Assembly (NCBI GenBank): GCA_958418815.1
Contig: CATZGB010000004.1
Coordinates: forward strand, 41,157-105,156
Source of the DNA: an uncultured Bacteroidales bacterium
GTDB lineage: Bacteria; Bacteroidota; Bacteroidia; Bacteroidales; Muribaculaceae
DNA length: 64,000 nt
Direction of reading: 5' to 3'
Numbering within the stretch: position 1 is the stretch's first letter; each line of letters starts with the position of its first letter. Shown here piece after piece: positions 14,892 to 24,618 of this stretch. Position numbers and translations under genes: made by a program. Under the pieces are notes generated by a model, which was not told the origin of the DNA, searched no databases, and saw only the letters and a program-made list of their open reading frames with translations.

Positions 14892-16331
14892 ATGAAAAAA
14901 CTTACATTCACCTTGGCCGCGGCCTCCGTCTTGCTCGCTTTCCCCACAGGAGCAAAAGACCGCGTGACCCACAATCCCGACGCAACCAACACCGAGACCA
15001 TCCTCCATGCCTGGAGCTGGAACTTTCCCACCATCGCAGACAACATGGCTCTGATAGCGAAATCAGGCTACACGATGGTACAGACCTCTCCAGTGCAACA
15101 CTGCTACGATCCTTACGGGTCGACCAAGAAACTTTTCGACCAGGAGGGGAAAGAGGGCAACTGGTATTACTATTACCAGCCCACCGACTGGAAGATAGGC
15201 AACGCCATCGTAGGAAGCAAACAGGAAATGAAACAGATGCTTGACTCGGCGGCCAAATACAATGTCAAAGTCATCGTGGATGTCCTCCCCAACCACACGG
15301 CATTCGACATCGACGCCGTGAGCCCTGAGTTTTACAAAGCTGTCGGTGGACGAGACAAGATGTACCACTCCACCGGCCTCTCCCCCATCAGAGATTACAA
15401 CGACCGCTTACAATGCACCCTTGAAGGCACCGGTGGCCTCCCTGATGTCAACACTGAGAACCCCGACTTCCAGAAATATTACATGGAATTTGTCAATGAG
15501 CTTCTCAATATGGGCGTGCGCGGCTTCCGCTACGACACAGCAAAACATATCGGCGTCCACTCCGACCCGGTCGACAGCGCCGCCGGCGTGAAGGAAAACG
15601 ACTTCTGGGATGTCGCCACGGGCCGCAAGGCTGTCAAGGGGGTAAAACTCGCCCTCCCTTATGACTCCCTGTTTGTCTACGGCGAAGTGCTCCAGGACCG
15701 CAACGTGCCTGAAGCCGAGTATGCCGACTACTTCGGCCAGACAGCGTCAGGCTACGGCTACCATCTCCGCGAGGCCCTCGAGAAGAAATCAGCCAAAGGC
15801 ATCGACCTCGTAAGCTGGGACCACCAGGCAGCCCCTGAATTTCTCACCACTTGGGTTGAAAGCCACGACACCTACTGCAACGCCCACGAAAGCGCCGCCC
15901 TTACCGACGAGCAGATCCGTACCGGTTGGGTGTTCCTGACCGCTCGTCAGAACGGAGTGCCTCTCTTCTTCTCCCGCCCTATGAACTCAACCCGCCAGGA
16001 TTACTGGGGAGACAACCTGCTGGGCGCGCGCGGAAATGACGAATTCTTCCATCCCGAAGTTGTGGCCGTCAACAAATTCCGCCATGACATGAACGGCCAG
16101 AAAGAAGACCTGCAGGTCAGCGACAACGGCCAAGTATTGGTAGTCAACCGAGGCAAAAAAGGCGCAGCCATCGTAAACATCTCCGATTCGGCCAATTTTG
16201 TCGATGTCCCCACCGGACTCCCCAACGGCACTTACAAAGACAATGTCTACGGAATTGAGTTCAAGGTGAAAAACGGCCGCCTGAAAGGAGCTGCCGCGCC
16301 ACACCGCTCATACATCCTTCAACGCAAATAA
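14892..16331 (+). CDS. Secreted GH13 alpha-amylase
   Basis: 479 aa with a signal peptide (cleavage near AFPTGA, residue 21). Alpha-glucan hydrolase with the four GH13 regions: DVLPNH (130-135), GFRYDTAKH with nucleophile Asp215, YGEVL with acid/base Glu265, and ESHD with His325-Asp326. The short C-terminal beta domain lacks a starch-binding module. No lipobox, so periplasmic or released. It is translationally linked to the next gene (stop and start share one base). Confidence 0.9.
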   Translation: MKKLTFTLAAASVLLAFPTGAKDRVTHNPDATNTETILHAWSWNFPTIADNMALIAKSGYTMVQTSPVQHCYDPYGSTKKLFDQEGKEGNWYYYYQPTDWKIGNAIVGSKQEMKQMLDSAAKYNVKVIVDVLPNHTAFDIDAVSPEFYKAVGGRDKMYHSTGLSPIRDYNDRLQCTLEGTGGLPDVNTENPDFQKYYMEFVNELLNMGVRGFRYDTAKHIGVHSDPVDSAAGVKENDFWDVATGRKAVKGVKLALPYDSLFVYGEVLQDRNVPEAEYADYFGQTASGYGYHLREALEKKSAKGIDLVSWDHQAAPEFLTTWVESHDTYCNAHESAALTDEQIRTGWVFLTARQNGVPLFFSRPMNSTRQDYWGDNLLGARGNDEFFHPEVVAVNKFRHDMNGQKEDLQVSDNGQVLVVNRGKKGAAIVNISDSANFVDVPTGLPNGTYKDNVYGIEFKVKNGRLKGAAAPHRSYILQRK

Positions 16332-17401
16332 TGAAAATACTTGTAAATCTTCCTGATTACAGACATATCCATGGGGGCGTGACCAACCATTTCGTTGGCC
16401 TACGCCCCCATTGGTCTGAAAATGTCACATACAACCGCATTGGCAAACGCCGCGAAGGGCGTAGCGGCCTATGGTGGCTTCCGTGGGATTATGCGAAATT
16501 CACATTCCGCTGCCTCTTCCGACGTCCTGACATAGTGCTGGTCAACCCCTCGTTCAACCGCAAGGCATATCCTCGCGACATGCTTTTCATGAGAATCGCC
16601 CGGCACCTCAACGTGCCCGTGGCCGTGATGTTTCATGGATGGGACAACGACTATGTCAACAGCCTTAACCGCAAAAAGATGGCAGACACGCTGAATGAAG
16701 CCAAAGGCATATTCCTGCTGTGTTCAGACTTCAGGCGACAGCTCCAAGATGCCGGAGTCAAATCACCCGTCATTCTGACAACGACCAAAGTTGCGGACTC
16801 ATTGATTGATGGAGTCACCCCTCCAGACTCCGCCAAACCACGCACAATCAAAAACCTGCTCTTCCTCGCCCGAATCACCAAAGAAAAAGGGATTTTCACT
16901 ACAATCGACACATTCAGGATGCTCAAGCAGAAACATCCGGAACTGACGTTGACAGTAGCGGGAGATGGCGAAGCCCTTTCCCCCGCCATTGACTACGCCA
17001 AGGAAAACGAAGTAGACGGAATCCGCTTCACGGGCCACATCTCAGGCGCGGAAATCAGACAGGCATTCATCGACAGCGACGCATACATATTGCCGACAGA
17101 GCATCCCGAGGGGATGGCCACCTCCGTGCTTGAGGCCATGGCGTTCGGGCTGCCTGTAATCAGCCGGCCGGTAGGTGGTGTCAAAGATTTCTTCGAGAAT
17201 GGAGAGATGGGCTACCTCACCGACTCCACAGATCCTGCCGAATTCTGCAGGCTTGTGGAAATGCTGATAGACAATCCAGGACTGGCCGGGAAAATGGCAG
17301 CCAACTGCGCAGAATACGCCCGCAAGCATTTCCTTGCCTCCAAAGTTGCCAGACAACTCGAGGATGAAATGAGACGCCTTGTCGCCACGCGGACATCTTA
17401 A
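16331..17401 (+). CDS. Glycosyltransferase family 4 protein
   Basis: 356 aa, GT-B fold. The N-terminal half has HGGVTNHF, typical of the acceptor-side loop. The C-terminal domain has FLARITKEKGIFTTID, VAGDGEAL and the EX7E-like motif EGMATSVLEAMAFGLPVIS (residues about 259-277), which binds the sugar nucleotide. Start overlaps the amylase stop by one base, so the two are co-translated. The acceptor is unknown. Confidence 0.85.
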   Translation: MKILVNLPDYRHIHGGVTNHFVGLRPHWSENVTYNRIGKRREGRSGLWWLPWDYAKFTFRCLFRRPDIVLVNPSFNRKAYPRDMLFMRIARHLNVPVAVMFHGWDNDYVNSLNRKKMADTLNEAKGIFLLCSDFRRQLQDAGVKSPVILTTTKVADSLIDGVTPPDSAKPRTIKNLLFLARITKEKGIFTTIDTFRMLKQKHPELTLTVAGDGEALSPAIDYAKENEVDGIRFTGHISGAEIRQAFIDSDAYILPTEHPEGMATSVLEAMAFGLPVISRPVGGVKDFFENGEMGYLTDSTDPAEFCRLVEMLIDNPGLAGKMAANCAEYARKHFLASKVARQLEDEMRRLVATRTS

Positions 17402-17508
17402 ATACCGCAACCAGACAGATCGCGAATTTCGCAAGGACAACAGTCCCGAATAACGAACCAAGGGATATGATTCATTGTTAAAATGATGAAATAACCATTA
17501 TTGAAACA

Positions 17509-18015
17509 ATGAAAAAAATTGGCATATTCTACGGTTCAGCAACAGGGACCACAGAGAAAACAGCACGCCGCATAGGCAATCTGCTTGGCGTAAGCGATGA
17601 GCATATCTTCAATGTCGCCACCACCGCACCCTCCAAGTCAGGAGATTACGAATTGCTGATTCTCGGCACATCGACATGGGGAAACGGCAACCTGGAAGAT
17701 GACTGGTATGATTTCCTCGCCGGACTTGAGGAGCTTGACCTGCGCGGCAAGGAAATCGCTTTGTTCGGCTGTGGAGATGAGACTATGCGCGACACATTCT
17801 GCTCCGGGGTCGGCGAGTTATACAACCGCTTGGTAAACACCGGCGCGCAATTCATTGCCCCATACGACACAATCGGCTACAATTTTGACCATTCTGCAGC
17901 CAAACCCGAGGACGCGTTGGAGGCATATGGCCTGCTCCTGGACGACGTCAACCACCCCGAACTTACAGAGACACGCCTGCGAGGCTGGACAAATCTCATC
18001 AAGCAACAGGCCTGA
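17509..18015 (+). CDS. fldA: Flavodoxin
   Basis: 168-aa long-chain flavodoxin, cytoplasmic one-electron carrier. FMN phosphate loop YGSATGTTEKTA at residues 8-19; isoalloxazine-stacking loops STWGNGNLEDDW near residue 56 and FGCGDETMRDTF near residue 86. ATG 17509 is the only sensible start. Confidence 0.92.
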   Translation: MKKIGIFYGSATGTTEKTARRIGNLLGVSDEHIFNVATTAPSKSGDYELLILGTSTWGNGNLEDDWYDFLAGLEELDLRGKEIALFGCGDETMRDTFCSGVGELYNRLVNTGAQFIAPYDTIGYNFDHSAAKPEDALEAYGLLLDDVNHPELTETRLRGWTNLIKQQA

Positions 18016-18049
18016 AACAAACGAGCCTCACAAATACCAATCTTCCATC

Positions 18050-18092
18050 GCCAGGTGGCCGGCAATTTAATTGCCGGCCACCTGGCTGTTTT
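18050..18092 (+). terminator. Intrinsic terminator after the flavodoxin gene
   Basis: 16-bp perfect stem (18050-18065 and 18071-18086) with a 5-nt loop, then TGTTTTAAC. Confidence 0.88.
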
Positions 18093-18154
18093 AACAAAAA
18101 ATATATTTAACAAACCAAATTAACCTGAAAGCATATTTCCTTTTCGGCATCTTA

Positions 18155-18186
18155 TTTGGCCAAATCATATAAATTGTATAACTTTG
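18155..18186 (+). promoter_or_regulatory. Promoter of the large GH13 gene
   Basis: TTTG at 18155-18158, 20 bp, TAACTTTG at 18179-18186. It gives a leader of about 95 nt. Confidence 0.65.
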
Positions 18187-18285
18187 TAGATGTAAGATTA
18201 TATACCTGCCTGTCAGCCACCTCCAACAGGCTTAAAAAAAGACATTTTTTCAACTTAAAATATTTATACTTTCATTCATTTCCCC

Positions 18286-21051
18286 ATGAAAAAACATCTT
18301 TTGCTATTCATGGCAATGGTATGGCTTGCTATGGCTGGGGTCAGCGCAGAGGTCTTCACCACCACGCCCGTACCCTTGCAGCAGTCAAGCCAAAATGTCA
18401 AAATCATTTTCAACGCCCAGGAAAGCGGTGTTGCCGCCCTGGTTTCGGCCAGCGAGATTTACGCCCATATCGGAGTGTGCCCAGTGGGCACCACAGACTG
18501 GACGCATGTAAAGACCGACTGGGCGGTGAACACTGCCGCCAACAAGTTTGTCAAAAACGCATCCGGACTGTGGGAACTTAACATCGGTGACATAAACACG
18601 TACTTCGGACTGGCCGCAGGAGAGAAGGTGGGAAAAATCGCCATCATTGCACGCAACGCCACCGGCACAGCCCAGACAAAAGACTTCTTCCTCGACATCG
18701 CCGAGGAGGGCTTCGCCATCAACTTCTCATACAACACCGAGAACCTTGTGATCAGCGCGCCGACAACCATCACCTTCACCCTCTCGGCCACACAAGCTTC
18801 AAGCCTCTCCATAAAGGTTGACGGACAGAGCATAGGTGAAGCTTCAAACGCCACCACCCTGTCAAAGGCATACACATTCAACACTGAAGGCAAGTTCTAT
18901 GAAGTGACCGCATCAGCCAACAACGGCAGCCAGACACTCACCCAAACCCTCACCGTGGCCTACCCCACAGCATCCGCCCAGGGCAACTATCCTGGCGGAG
19001 TGCCCAAGATGGGCGCTGTGAAGCAGGCTGACGGCTCCGTGATTTTCTGTCTTGCCGCCCCCCTGAAGAAGAGTGTGATTCTCGTGCCCTCCTGGGACAA
19101 CTACGAGACCCTGAACAAGAATGTGATGAAGTATCAGGACTACAATGGCAACCGCTACTTCTGGATTCAGATCCAGGGCCTCAAAAACAACAAGTATTAC
19201 CCCTACTATTACCTCGTTGACGGCATATACAAAGTGGCCGATCCTTGTGCCACACTGATGCTCGACTGCTACAGCGACAAATGGATGCCTTCCGGAATTT
19301 GGAAAGAAGAGATGCCCCAGTATCCTTACGACAAGTTAGACGACGTGATGCTGGCCGTCTACCGTGGCGACATAGACAGCTACAACTGGAGCGATGCCAC
19401 TAAGAACTTCCAGATTCCCAATCACACATCGATGGTAGTCTACGAAATGCTGCTGCGCGACTTCACCGGCGACGGCTCAGACCAGGATGGCAAACATTAC
19501 GGCACACTCCGCTCCGCCATGCCAAAACTGCAGTATCTCGCAGACCTCGGCGTGAATGTAATCGAGCTTATGCCTATCATGGAATTCAACGGAAACAATT
19601 CCTGGGGCTACAACACCAACGGCTACATGGCCCTCGACAAGGTGTACGGCTCTCCCAACGACCTCAAAGAGTTTGTCGACTGGTGTCACCGCCTGGGCAT
19701 GGCCGTAGTCCTCGACATCGTATTCAACCAGTCTGACGGCAACCACCCCTGGTATCAGATGTACCCCATCTCCTCCAATCCTTTCTACAACGCGACAGCG
19801 CCCCATGCATACAGCGTTCTCAATGACTTCAACCAGGACAACGCCGTGTTGCAGCAGCACTGGGACGACGTGCTTCGTTTCTGGATGGAGACATACAAGG
19901 TTGACGGCTACCGCTTCGACCTCGTAAAAGGTCTTGGAGACAATGCCTCATACGGCAACACCGACGCGTACAACCAGAGCCGCGTCAACCGCATGAAGCA
20001 CCTCAACGACGTAATCACATCCGTCAACCCCAATGGCATCCACATCAACGAGCTCCTGGGAACAGCCCAGGAAGACAACGCCAACTTCACAAATGGGCGC
20101 CAGATGGGATGGAACAATGTCAACTATGGTTCAGGCCAATATGCCATGGGCTGGGCTGAGAAATGCGACGACACCAAAGGCTTTTACGCCTCGACATGGG
20201 GCAAGACAGTCGGCGGCACCGTTGATTACGCAGAGAGCCACGACGAACCCCGTGTGGCCAACAAGGTAAAGAAAAGCGGACACGCATCCGTAAAATACAC
20301 CTCAACTCCCAAGAAACAGTCCGTACAGCGTCTCGGCTCCCTGGCAGCTCAGATGCTCCTTTCCCCCGGAGCCAAGATGATCTGGCAGTTCGGCGAAATC
20401 GCTGCCGATGACGACCAGGGCACAGAACTCGAGAAACTCCGCGCGATAGCGCCCAAATGGGACCAGTTCTCCAACGAGTTCCGCAACGGACTATATGAGA
20501 ACTACAAGGCTCTTTGCTGGCTGCGCCGCGACAATGCAGATATGTTTGACGGGACTGCAACATTCTCCACTGGCGGTTTCACCGCGTCACTGACCTCTCC
20601 CCGTTACATCCGCATCCTCAAAGGCAACCGCGAGATTATCGGTGTGTTCAACCCCAATGTGACCGGCTCCAACGTCACAGTGAGCGTTCCTGTCCAGCAC
20701 CTCTCTGCATCCAACAGCCAGCTCATAACCTCAGCCTACGGCTTCACGCCCCAGCTGAATGTCAACGGCACCACCGCAACCGTAGCCGTTCCGGCCCACA
20801 GCTTCGCGGTGTTTGCCACCTCAAATGTTTCCGACATTGAGGAAATCGGCTCTGACATCGTCACAGGCTCAGTGGATGTTGCCGGCGGCAACGGGTTCAT
20901 CAGCATCGACGGCGAGTATCAGCACGCAGATGTGTATGACCTCCAGGGACGTGCGGTGGCCGTATCCAATGGCGAGTCCACCATAGAGGCTCCCGCCGGA
21001 ATCTACATAGTAAATGTTGACGGCGAGACCTTCAAGGTTGCCGTTCGCTGA
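18286..21051 (+). CDS. Secreted multidomain GH13 amylase/pullulanase-like protein
   Basis: 921 aa. Signal peptide to about residue 21, two beta-sandwich modules (about 22-235), a CBM48-like domain (about 240-350), then a GH13 barrel with GYRFDLVKG (Asp545), HINELLG (Glu589) and ESHDE (Asp653). Region I reads DIVFNQ where most members have N-H, a departure that may alter substrate choice. After a C-terminal beta domain the last 70 residues (VYDLQGRAV ... GIYIVNVDG) resemble a type IX-like sorting tail. Likely a cell-surface or secreted glycogen/starch-degrading enzyme. Confidence 0.87.
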   Translation: MKKHLLLFMAMVWLAMAGVSAEVFTTTPVPLQQSSQNVKIIFNAQESGVAALVSASEIYAHIGVCPVGTTDWTHVKTDWAVNTAANKFVKNASGLWELNIGDINTYFGLAAGEKVGKIAIIARNATGTAQTKDFFLDIAEEGFAINFSYNTENLVISAPTTITFTLSATQASSLSIKVDGQSIGEASNATTLSKAYTFNTEGKFYEVTASANNGSQTLTQTLTVAYPTASAQGNYPGGVPKMGAVKQADGSVIFCLAAPLKKSVILVPSWDNYETLNKNVMKYQDYNGNRYFWIQIQGLKNNKYYPYYYLVDGIYKVADPCATLMLDCYSDKWMPSGIWKEEMPQYPYDKLDDVMLAVYRGDIDSYNWSDATKNFQIPNHTSMVVYEMLLRDFTGDGSDQDGKHYGTLRSAMPKLQYLADLGVNVIELMPIMEFNGNNSWGYNTNGYMALDKVYGSPNDLKEFVDWCHRLGMAVVLDIVFNQSDGNHPWYQMYPISSNPFYNATAPHAYSVLNDFNQDNAVLQQHWDDVLRFWMETYKVDGYRFDLVKGLGDNASYGNTDAYNQSRVNRMKHLNDVITSVNPNGIHINELLGTAQEDNANFTNGRQMGWNNVNYGSGQYAMGWAEKCDDTKGFYASTWGKTVGGTVDYAESHDEPRVANKVKKSGHASVKYTSTPKKQSVQRLGSLAAQMLLSPGAKMIWQFGEIAADDDQGTELEKLRAIAPKWDQFSNEFRNGLYENYKALCWLRRDNADMFDGTATFSTGGFTASLTSPRYIRILKGNREIIGVFNPNVTGSNVTVSVPVQHLSASNSQLITSAYGFTPQLNVNGTTATVAVPAHSFAVFATSNVSDIEEIGSDIVTGSVDVAGGNGFISIDGEYQHADVYDLQGRAVAVSNGESTIEAPAGIYIVNVDGETFKVAVR

Positions 21052-21105
21052 TTCGGAATCGACATTCCATCCGGCATACCCGGATTTGACACATTTTTTT
21101 GACCG

Positions 21106-21133
21106 ACGGGCTTGCGCAAGCAAGCCCGTTTTG
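21106..21133 (+). terminator. Terminator of the GH13 gene
   Basis: ACGGGCTTG (21106-21114) pairs with CAAGCCCGT (21121-21129), followed by TTTG. It overlaps the promoter of the next gene. Confidence 0.75.
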
Positions 21134-21142
21134 TTACTTTTG
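21112..21142 (+). promoter_or_regulatory. Promoter of mnmA within the preceding terminator
   Basis: TTGC at 21112-21115, 19 bp, TACTTTTG at 21135-21142, 18 bp before ATG 21161. The -33 half lies in the terminator stem. Confidence 0.5.
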
Positions 21143-21160
21143 CAGTAAGAAAGCTTTCAT

Positions 21161-22255
21161 ATGAGAATCGCAGCATTGATTTCAGGAGGCGTTGATTCGG
21201 CGGTTGCCGTTCACAAGCTTGTCGAGCAAGGCCATGACCTGACTCTGTTTTATATTCGTATCGGCCTTGACGACGGACGCGGCGACTGCTCGGCCGAGGA
21301 AGACCTTGAGATGTGCCGGGCCATAGCCCGCAGATACAATCTGCCGCTTGAAGAGGTGTCTCTTCATGAGGAGTATTGGGAAAACGTGATGGAATACGCG
21401 TTAAGGACCGTCAAGGCTGGGCTTACACCCAATCCCGACATGATGTGCAACCGGATGATCAAATTCGGGTATTTCGAGCAAAGATGGGGGCATGCCTTTG
21501 ACCTTACAGCCACCGGGCATTATGCCACGACTGTGATTGGAGACGATGGCCTCAAGTATCTCGCCACCGCAATCGATCCGGTGAAAGACCAGACCGATTT
21601 TCTTGCCCGTATCACCTATCCACAGCTGAGCCATCTGACGTTCCCGATTGGAGACATTCCCAAATCAGAGGTCAGGGAAATCGCCATACGCGAACATCTG
21701 CCAAACGCATACCGCAAGGACTCACAGGGAATCTGTTTCCTCGGAAAAATAAACTACAATGACTTTCTCCGCCGCCATCTTGGAGAACGCAAGGGACCTA
21801 TAATCGAGATTGAAACAGGCCGGAAAATAGGCGAGCACAACGGTTATTGGTATCACACCATAGGCCAGCGCAAAGGACTTGGTCTCAGCGGCGGCCCATG
21901 GTATGTAGTCAAAAAGAACATACGCGACAACGCCGTGTATGTGTCCCGTGGATATGACACCGAGAAGCAATATGGCAACCGCATCCATCTGTCTGAGACA
22001 CTATTCATAACCCGCGACCCCTGGAAAGACATGGCCTGTGACCACGAACCGATAGCTTTCAAAAACCGCCATTCCCCGGAGTTCTTCAAAGCCACCATAA
22101 CCCGCGTTGACAACAATGACGGCTCTCCGGACAGCTACATCGTGGAGACCGACAAAGCCGTCCAGGGAATAGCCCCCGGACAATTCGGTGTCATCTATGA
22201 CAAAGATTGCCACATATGCCACGGCTCTGGAATCATAATCCCAGGCATTCAATAA
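21161..22255 (+). CDS. mnmA: tRNA-specific 2-thiouridylase
   Basis: 364 aa. Makes the 2-thio group of U34 in Lys/Glu/Gln tRNAs. ATP PP-loop SGGVDS at residues 8-13, catalytic Cys96 in NPDMMCNRMIKF and persulfide Cys192 in DSQGICFLG, GQRKGLGLSGG in the central domain and the C-terminal barrel. It ends with an extra CHICHGSG pair of cysteines that is not part of the catalytic set. Confidence 0.93.
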   Translation: MRIAALISGGVDSAVAVHKLVEQGHDLTLFYIRIGLDDGRGDCSAEEDLEMCRAIARRYNLPLEEVSLHEEYWENVMEYALRTVKAGLTPNPDMMCNRMIKFGYFEQRWGHAFDLTATGHYATTVIGDDGLKYLATAIDPVKDQTDFLARITYPQLSHLTFPIGDIPKSEVREIAIREHLPNAYRKDSQGICFLGKINYNDFLRRHLGERKGPIIEIETGRKIGEHNGYWYHTIGQRKGLGLSGGPWYVVKKNIRDNAVYVSRGYDTEKQYGNRIHLSETLFITRDPWKDMACDHEPIAFKNRHSPEFFKATITRVDNNDGSPDSYIVETDKAVQGIAPGQFGVIYDKDCHICHGSGIIIPGIQ

Positions 22256-22317
22256 ATACGTAATCAACGGCGTCGCAAGCAAGTCCCAGGCCACGCCAAA
22301 TCGCCCCGTATTGACAA

Positions 22318-22968
22318 ATGAACGACAACCACAACCAAGACATATCGCCGTCTGGCACCGACAGAGTGGAGCTGAAAGTACTCGGCATAAGCTACAGCCA
22401 GATACAGTCAGGAGCATACGCCCTCATACTCGCCGAAGCCAATGGCCCGATGCGGCTACCGGCAGTAGTGGGCGGAATGGAGGCCCAATCAATAGCCATA
22501 AAACTTGAAGGCATAATCCCCCCGAGACCTATGACCCATGACCTGTTTGCATCGCTGATGCACGCCTACGGACTACAGCTGGTGGAGGTGTATATATACA
22601 AATTTGAGGATGGGATATTCTCTTCAGAACTCACATTCATTGACAGGACAGGGAATGAGGTGAAACTGGATGCCCGCACGTCAGACGCAATCGCAATCTC
22701 CATGCGCACAGGGGCTCCGATATTCACCACACAGGCGATACTCGCCGAAACCGGATTCACAATGGAGTCAATCTCTCACGATGGCGATGGCCAGCCGTCC
22801 ATAAACGGCCCTGAAGAGATTGAAGAAGAAGCCTCCAACGAAACGCGACTGGCCACTCTCAGGAAAGCCCTGGCGAAAGCCATCGAAGAGGAAGCATACG
22901 AAGAGGCATCGCGCATAACTTCGGAAATAAACGAACTCGAAAACCGCAAACAGAGAGAAGATGAATGA
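22318..22968 (+). CDS. Bifunctional nuclease family protein (DUF151) with UvrB/C motif
   Basis: 216 aa. Residues about 17-150 form the DUF151 fold (LPAVVGGMEAQSIAI and LDARTSDAIAISMRTG are the family hallmarks). Residues about 172-210 match a UvrB/UvrC coiled-coil motif (LRKALAKAIEEEAYEEASRI). This pairing is standard in Bacteroidetes. Its substrate in the cell is not established. The next gene starts inside its last codons (8-nt overlap). Confidence 0.88.
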   Translation: MNDNHNQDISPSGTDRVELKVLGISYSQIQSGAYALILAEANGPMRLPAVVGGMEAQSIAIKLEGIIPPRPMTHDLFASLMHAYGLQLVEVYIYKFEDGIFSSELTFIDRTGNEVKLDARTSDAIAISMRTGAPIFTTQAILAETGFTMESISHDGDGQPSINGPEEIEEEASNETRLATLRKALAKAIEEEAYEEASRITSEINELENRKQREDE

Positions 22969-23419
22969 CAACAGGCCATCCCTCCACCCCGCCGAGACAC
23001 AGCCCATAGTGCAGGAGGCAGTCTCTCTTAAAGCATCAGGCAGCCACAATTGCGCGCAGGCCGTGGCATGCGCGTTCGCTCCGGCAATCGGAGCCGACAA
23101 GGACATGGTATACCAGATAGGAAACGCATTCGGCAACGGCATGGGATGTATGGAAGCCACCTGCGGCTCACTGACCGGAGCCGGGATAATCCTCGGGATA
23201 GTGACCGGCGACAGGATAAAAGCCATGAAAGCCATGGCTGGAATCATGAAAAAGTTCCATGCAAGGAATGGGGCGACAATATGCCGCAAACTCAAGGGTA
23301 TTGAAATCGACCCCGAGACCGGGAAGATGACAGTCGGAACACCGTTGCGTGCTTGCAACCATTGCGTAGCTGACTCTTCTGAGCTTCTTGCAGAGACACT
23401 GGCCACGCTACATCCCTGA
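22961..23419 (+). CDS. C_GCAxxG_C_C family protein
   Basis: 152 aa. The named pattern is visible: NCAQAVACAF near residue 27, GNGMGCMEATCGSLTGAG near residue 51, and a late CNHCV near residue 132. The spaced cysteines suggest metal or redox binding, role unknown. It overlaps the DUF151 gene by 8 nt, so the pair is co-translated. Confidence 0.85.
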   Translation: MNDNRPSLHPAETQPIVQEAVSLKASGSHNCAQAVACAFAPAIGADKDMVYQIGNAFGNGMGCMEATCGSLTGAGIILGIVTGDRIKAMKAMAGIMKKFHARNGATICRKLKGIEIDPETGKMTVGTPLRACNHCVADSSELLAETLATLHP

Positions 23420-23447
23420 CAAAACCTCAGATGACAGTCATAAGCAA

Positions 23448-23490
23448 AATCAGGATTGCGCCCGGCATGCCAACGGCGCAATCCTGATTC
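23448..23490. terminator. Bidirectional terminator
   Basis: 15-bp stem (23448-23462 and 23474-23488) between two convergent genes. Confidence 0.85.
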
Positions 23491-23511
23491 ACTCATATCC
23501 CCGGACTAATA

Positions 23512-24369
23512 TCAGAGCTTCGTTGCCTGACTTGAATCTGTATCGGGAGCCTTGTCAATCAAATCCATGAACTGGTCAAGGCTTGGTGTGATAATTATCT
23601 GGGTCCGGCGGTTAAGCTGACGGCCCTCGGCGGTGGCATTGGTGGCAACAGGGTTATATTCACCTCGGCCACCGGCAGTCAGACGTTGCGGATCGACACC
23701 AAATTTGTTTTGCAACACCTGCACGACTGATGAGGCTCGCAATGCAGACAGATCCCAGTTGTTTCGGATATTGGTGCGGCTGATAGGCACATTGTCCGTG
23801 TTGCCCTCCACAAGCACACTGTAGTTCTTGTAGTCCTTGATGATTTTGGCAATCTTGTCAAGAATGTCCATCGCCTTGGACGAGATTTCATAACTGCCCG
23901 ACTTGAAGAGCATATTGTCGGCCAGAGAGATATAGACCACCCCTTTCAGAACCTTCACGTCGACATCCTTAAGTTCAGAGGTGTCGAGCGAACGGGTAAG
24001 ATTGTTGGAAAGCACCATCAGCAGCGAGTCGCTTTTTGATTTGGCCTCGACAAGTCTTTTGATGTAGTTATTCGAGGCGTTGATCTCATCGACCAGTTTG
24101 GAGATGTTCACATTGCCAGACTGGTTGGTCATGATGCTTTGGTCAAGGGTCCGCTGCAGCGCGGCATAATTGTCCTTGAGTTCCTGGTTGTTTTTACGGG
24201 CTTGCGCCAGCAAAGACTCAAGACTTGACACCTTCGTGCGACTCTCGGCCAGGGCGACCTGAGAGGCGTTGTAATCGGCCTCAAGAAGATTGTATCTCTT
24301 GTGGCTCACACAACCGCTCAGGGTCAACATCGCGACCGAGGCGGCCATTATCAAACCTTTAGCTTTCAT
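23512..24369 (-). CDS. OmpA-family peptidoglycan-binding lipoprotein
   Basis: 285 aa from ATG 24369. Lipobox LTLSGC with lipidated Cys near residue 20. Residues about 25-120 are a heptad-rich coiled coil. The C-terminal OmpA domain (about 150-275) has VEGNTDNVPIS, NWDLSALRASSVVQVL and QLNRRTQIII, which bind diaminopimelate of peptidoglycan. Outer-membrane anchoring protein. The upstream frame to 24441 lacks a signal and was left out. Confidence 0.9.
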   Translation of the reverse strand: MKAKGLIMAASVAMLTLSGCVSHKRYNLLEADYNASQVALAESRTKVSSLESLLAQARKNNQELKDNYAALQRTLDQSIMTNQSGNVNISKLVDEINASNNYIKRLVEAKSKSDSLLMVLSNNLTRSLDTSELKDVDVKVLKGVVYISLADNMLFKSGSYEISSKAMDILDKIAKIIKDYKNYSVLVEGNTDNVPISRTNIRNNWDLSALRASSVVQVLQNKFGVDPQRLTAGGRGEYNPVATNATAEGRQLNRRTQIIITPSLDQFMDLIDKAPDTDSSQATKL

Positions 24370-24463
24370 AATAGTTGAATTTGGTTTAGCTTGTGACATC
24401 CTTGACATAGGATGCCGTATATTGTATAAACACCCTGACATGCGGCTGGTTTAACCACAGCTG

Positions 24464-24473
24464 ATTGAAAATC
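24464..24473. repeat. Target-site-like duplication, left copy
   Basis: ATTGAAAATC, directly outside the left inverted repeat. The same ten bases recur at 29720-29729, one base outside the right inverted repeat. Confidence 0.55.
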
Positions 24474-24476
24474 ATT

Positions 24477-24571
24477 ACTGTCCGCTAAACTTTTTTGAGC
24501 GATTGGAAAATTAGGGCTGGCACCTATTGCAGAAGTCAGCCCTAAATGCATCGTTGCGACTCGCTACGTGA
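24477..24571 (+). repeat. 95-bp end repeat R1, copy a
   Basis: About 96% identical to 29509-29604 in the same orientation. It begins with the inverted-repeat sequence and includes the hairpin-forming AGGGCTG ... CAGCCCT. It appears to be the left end of an insertion sequence. Confidence 0.75.
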
Positions 24572-24618
24572 AATAGAGACATCTATGACAGCAGAGGTTC
24601 GCAGGTAAGCAACGCCTC

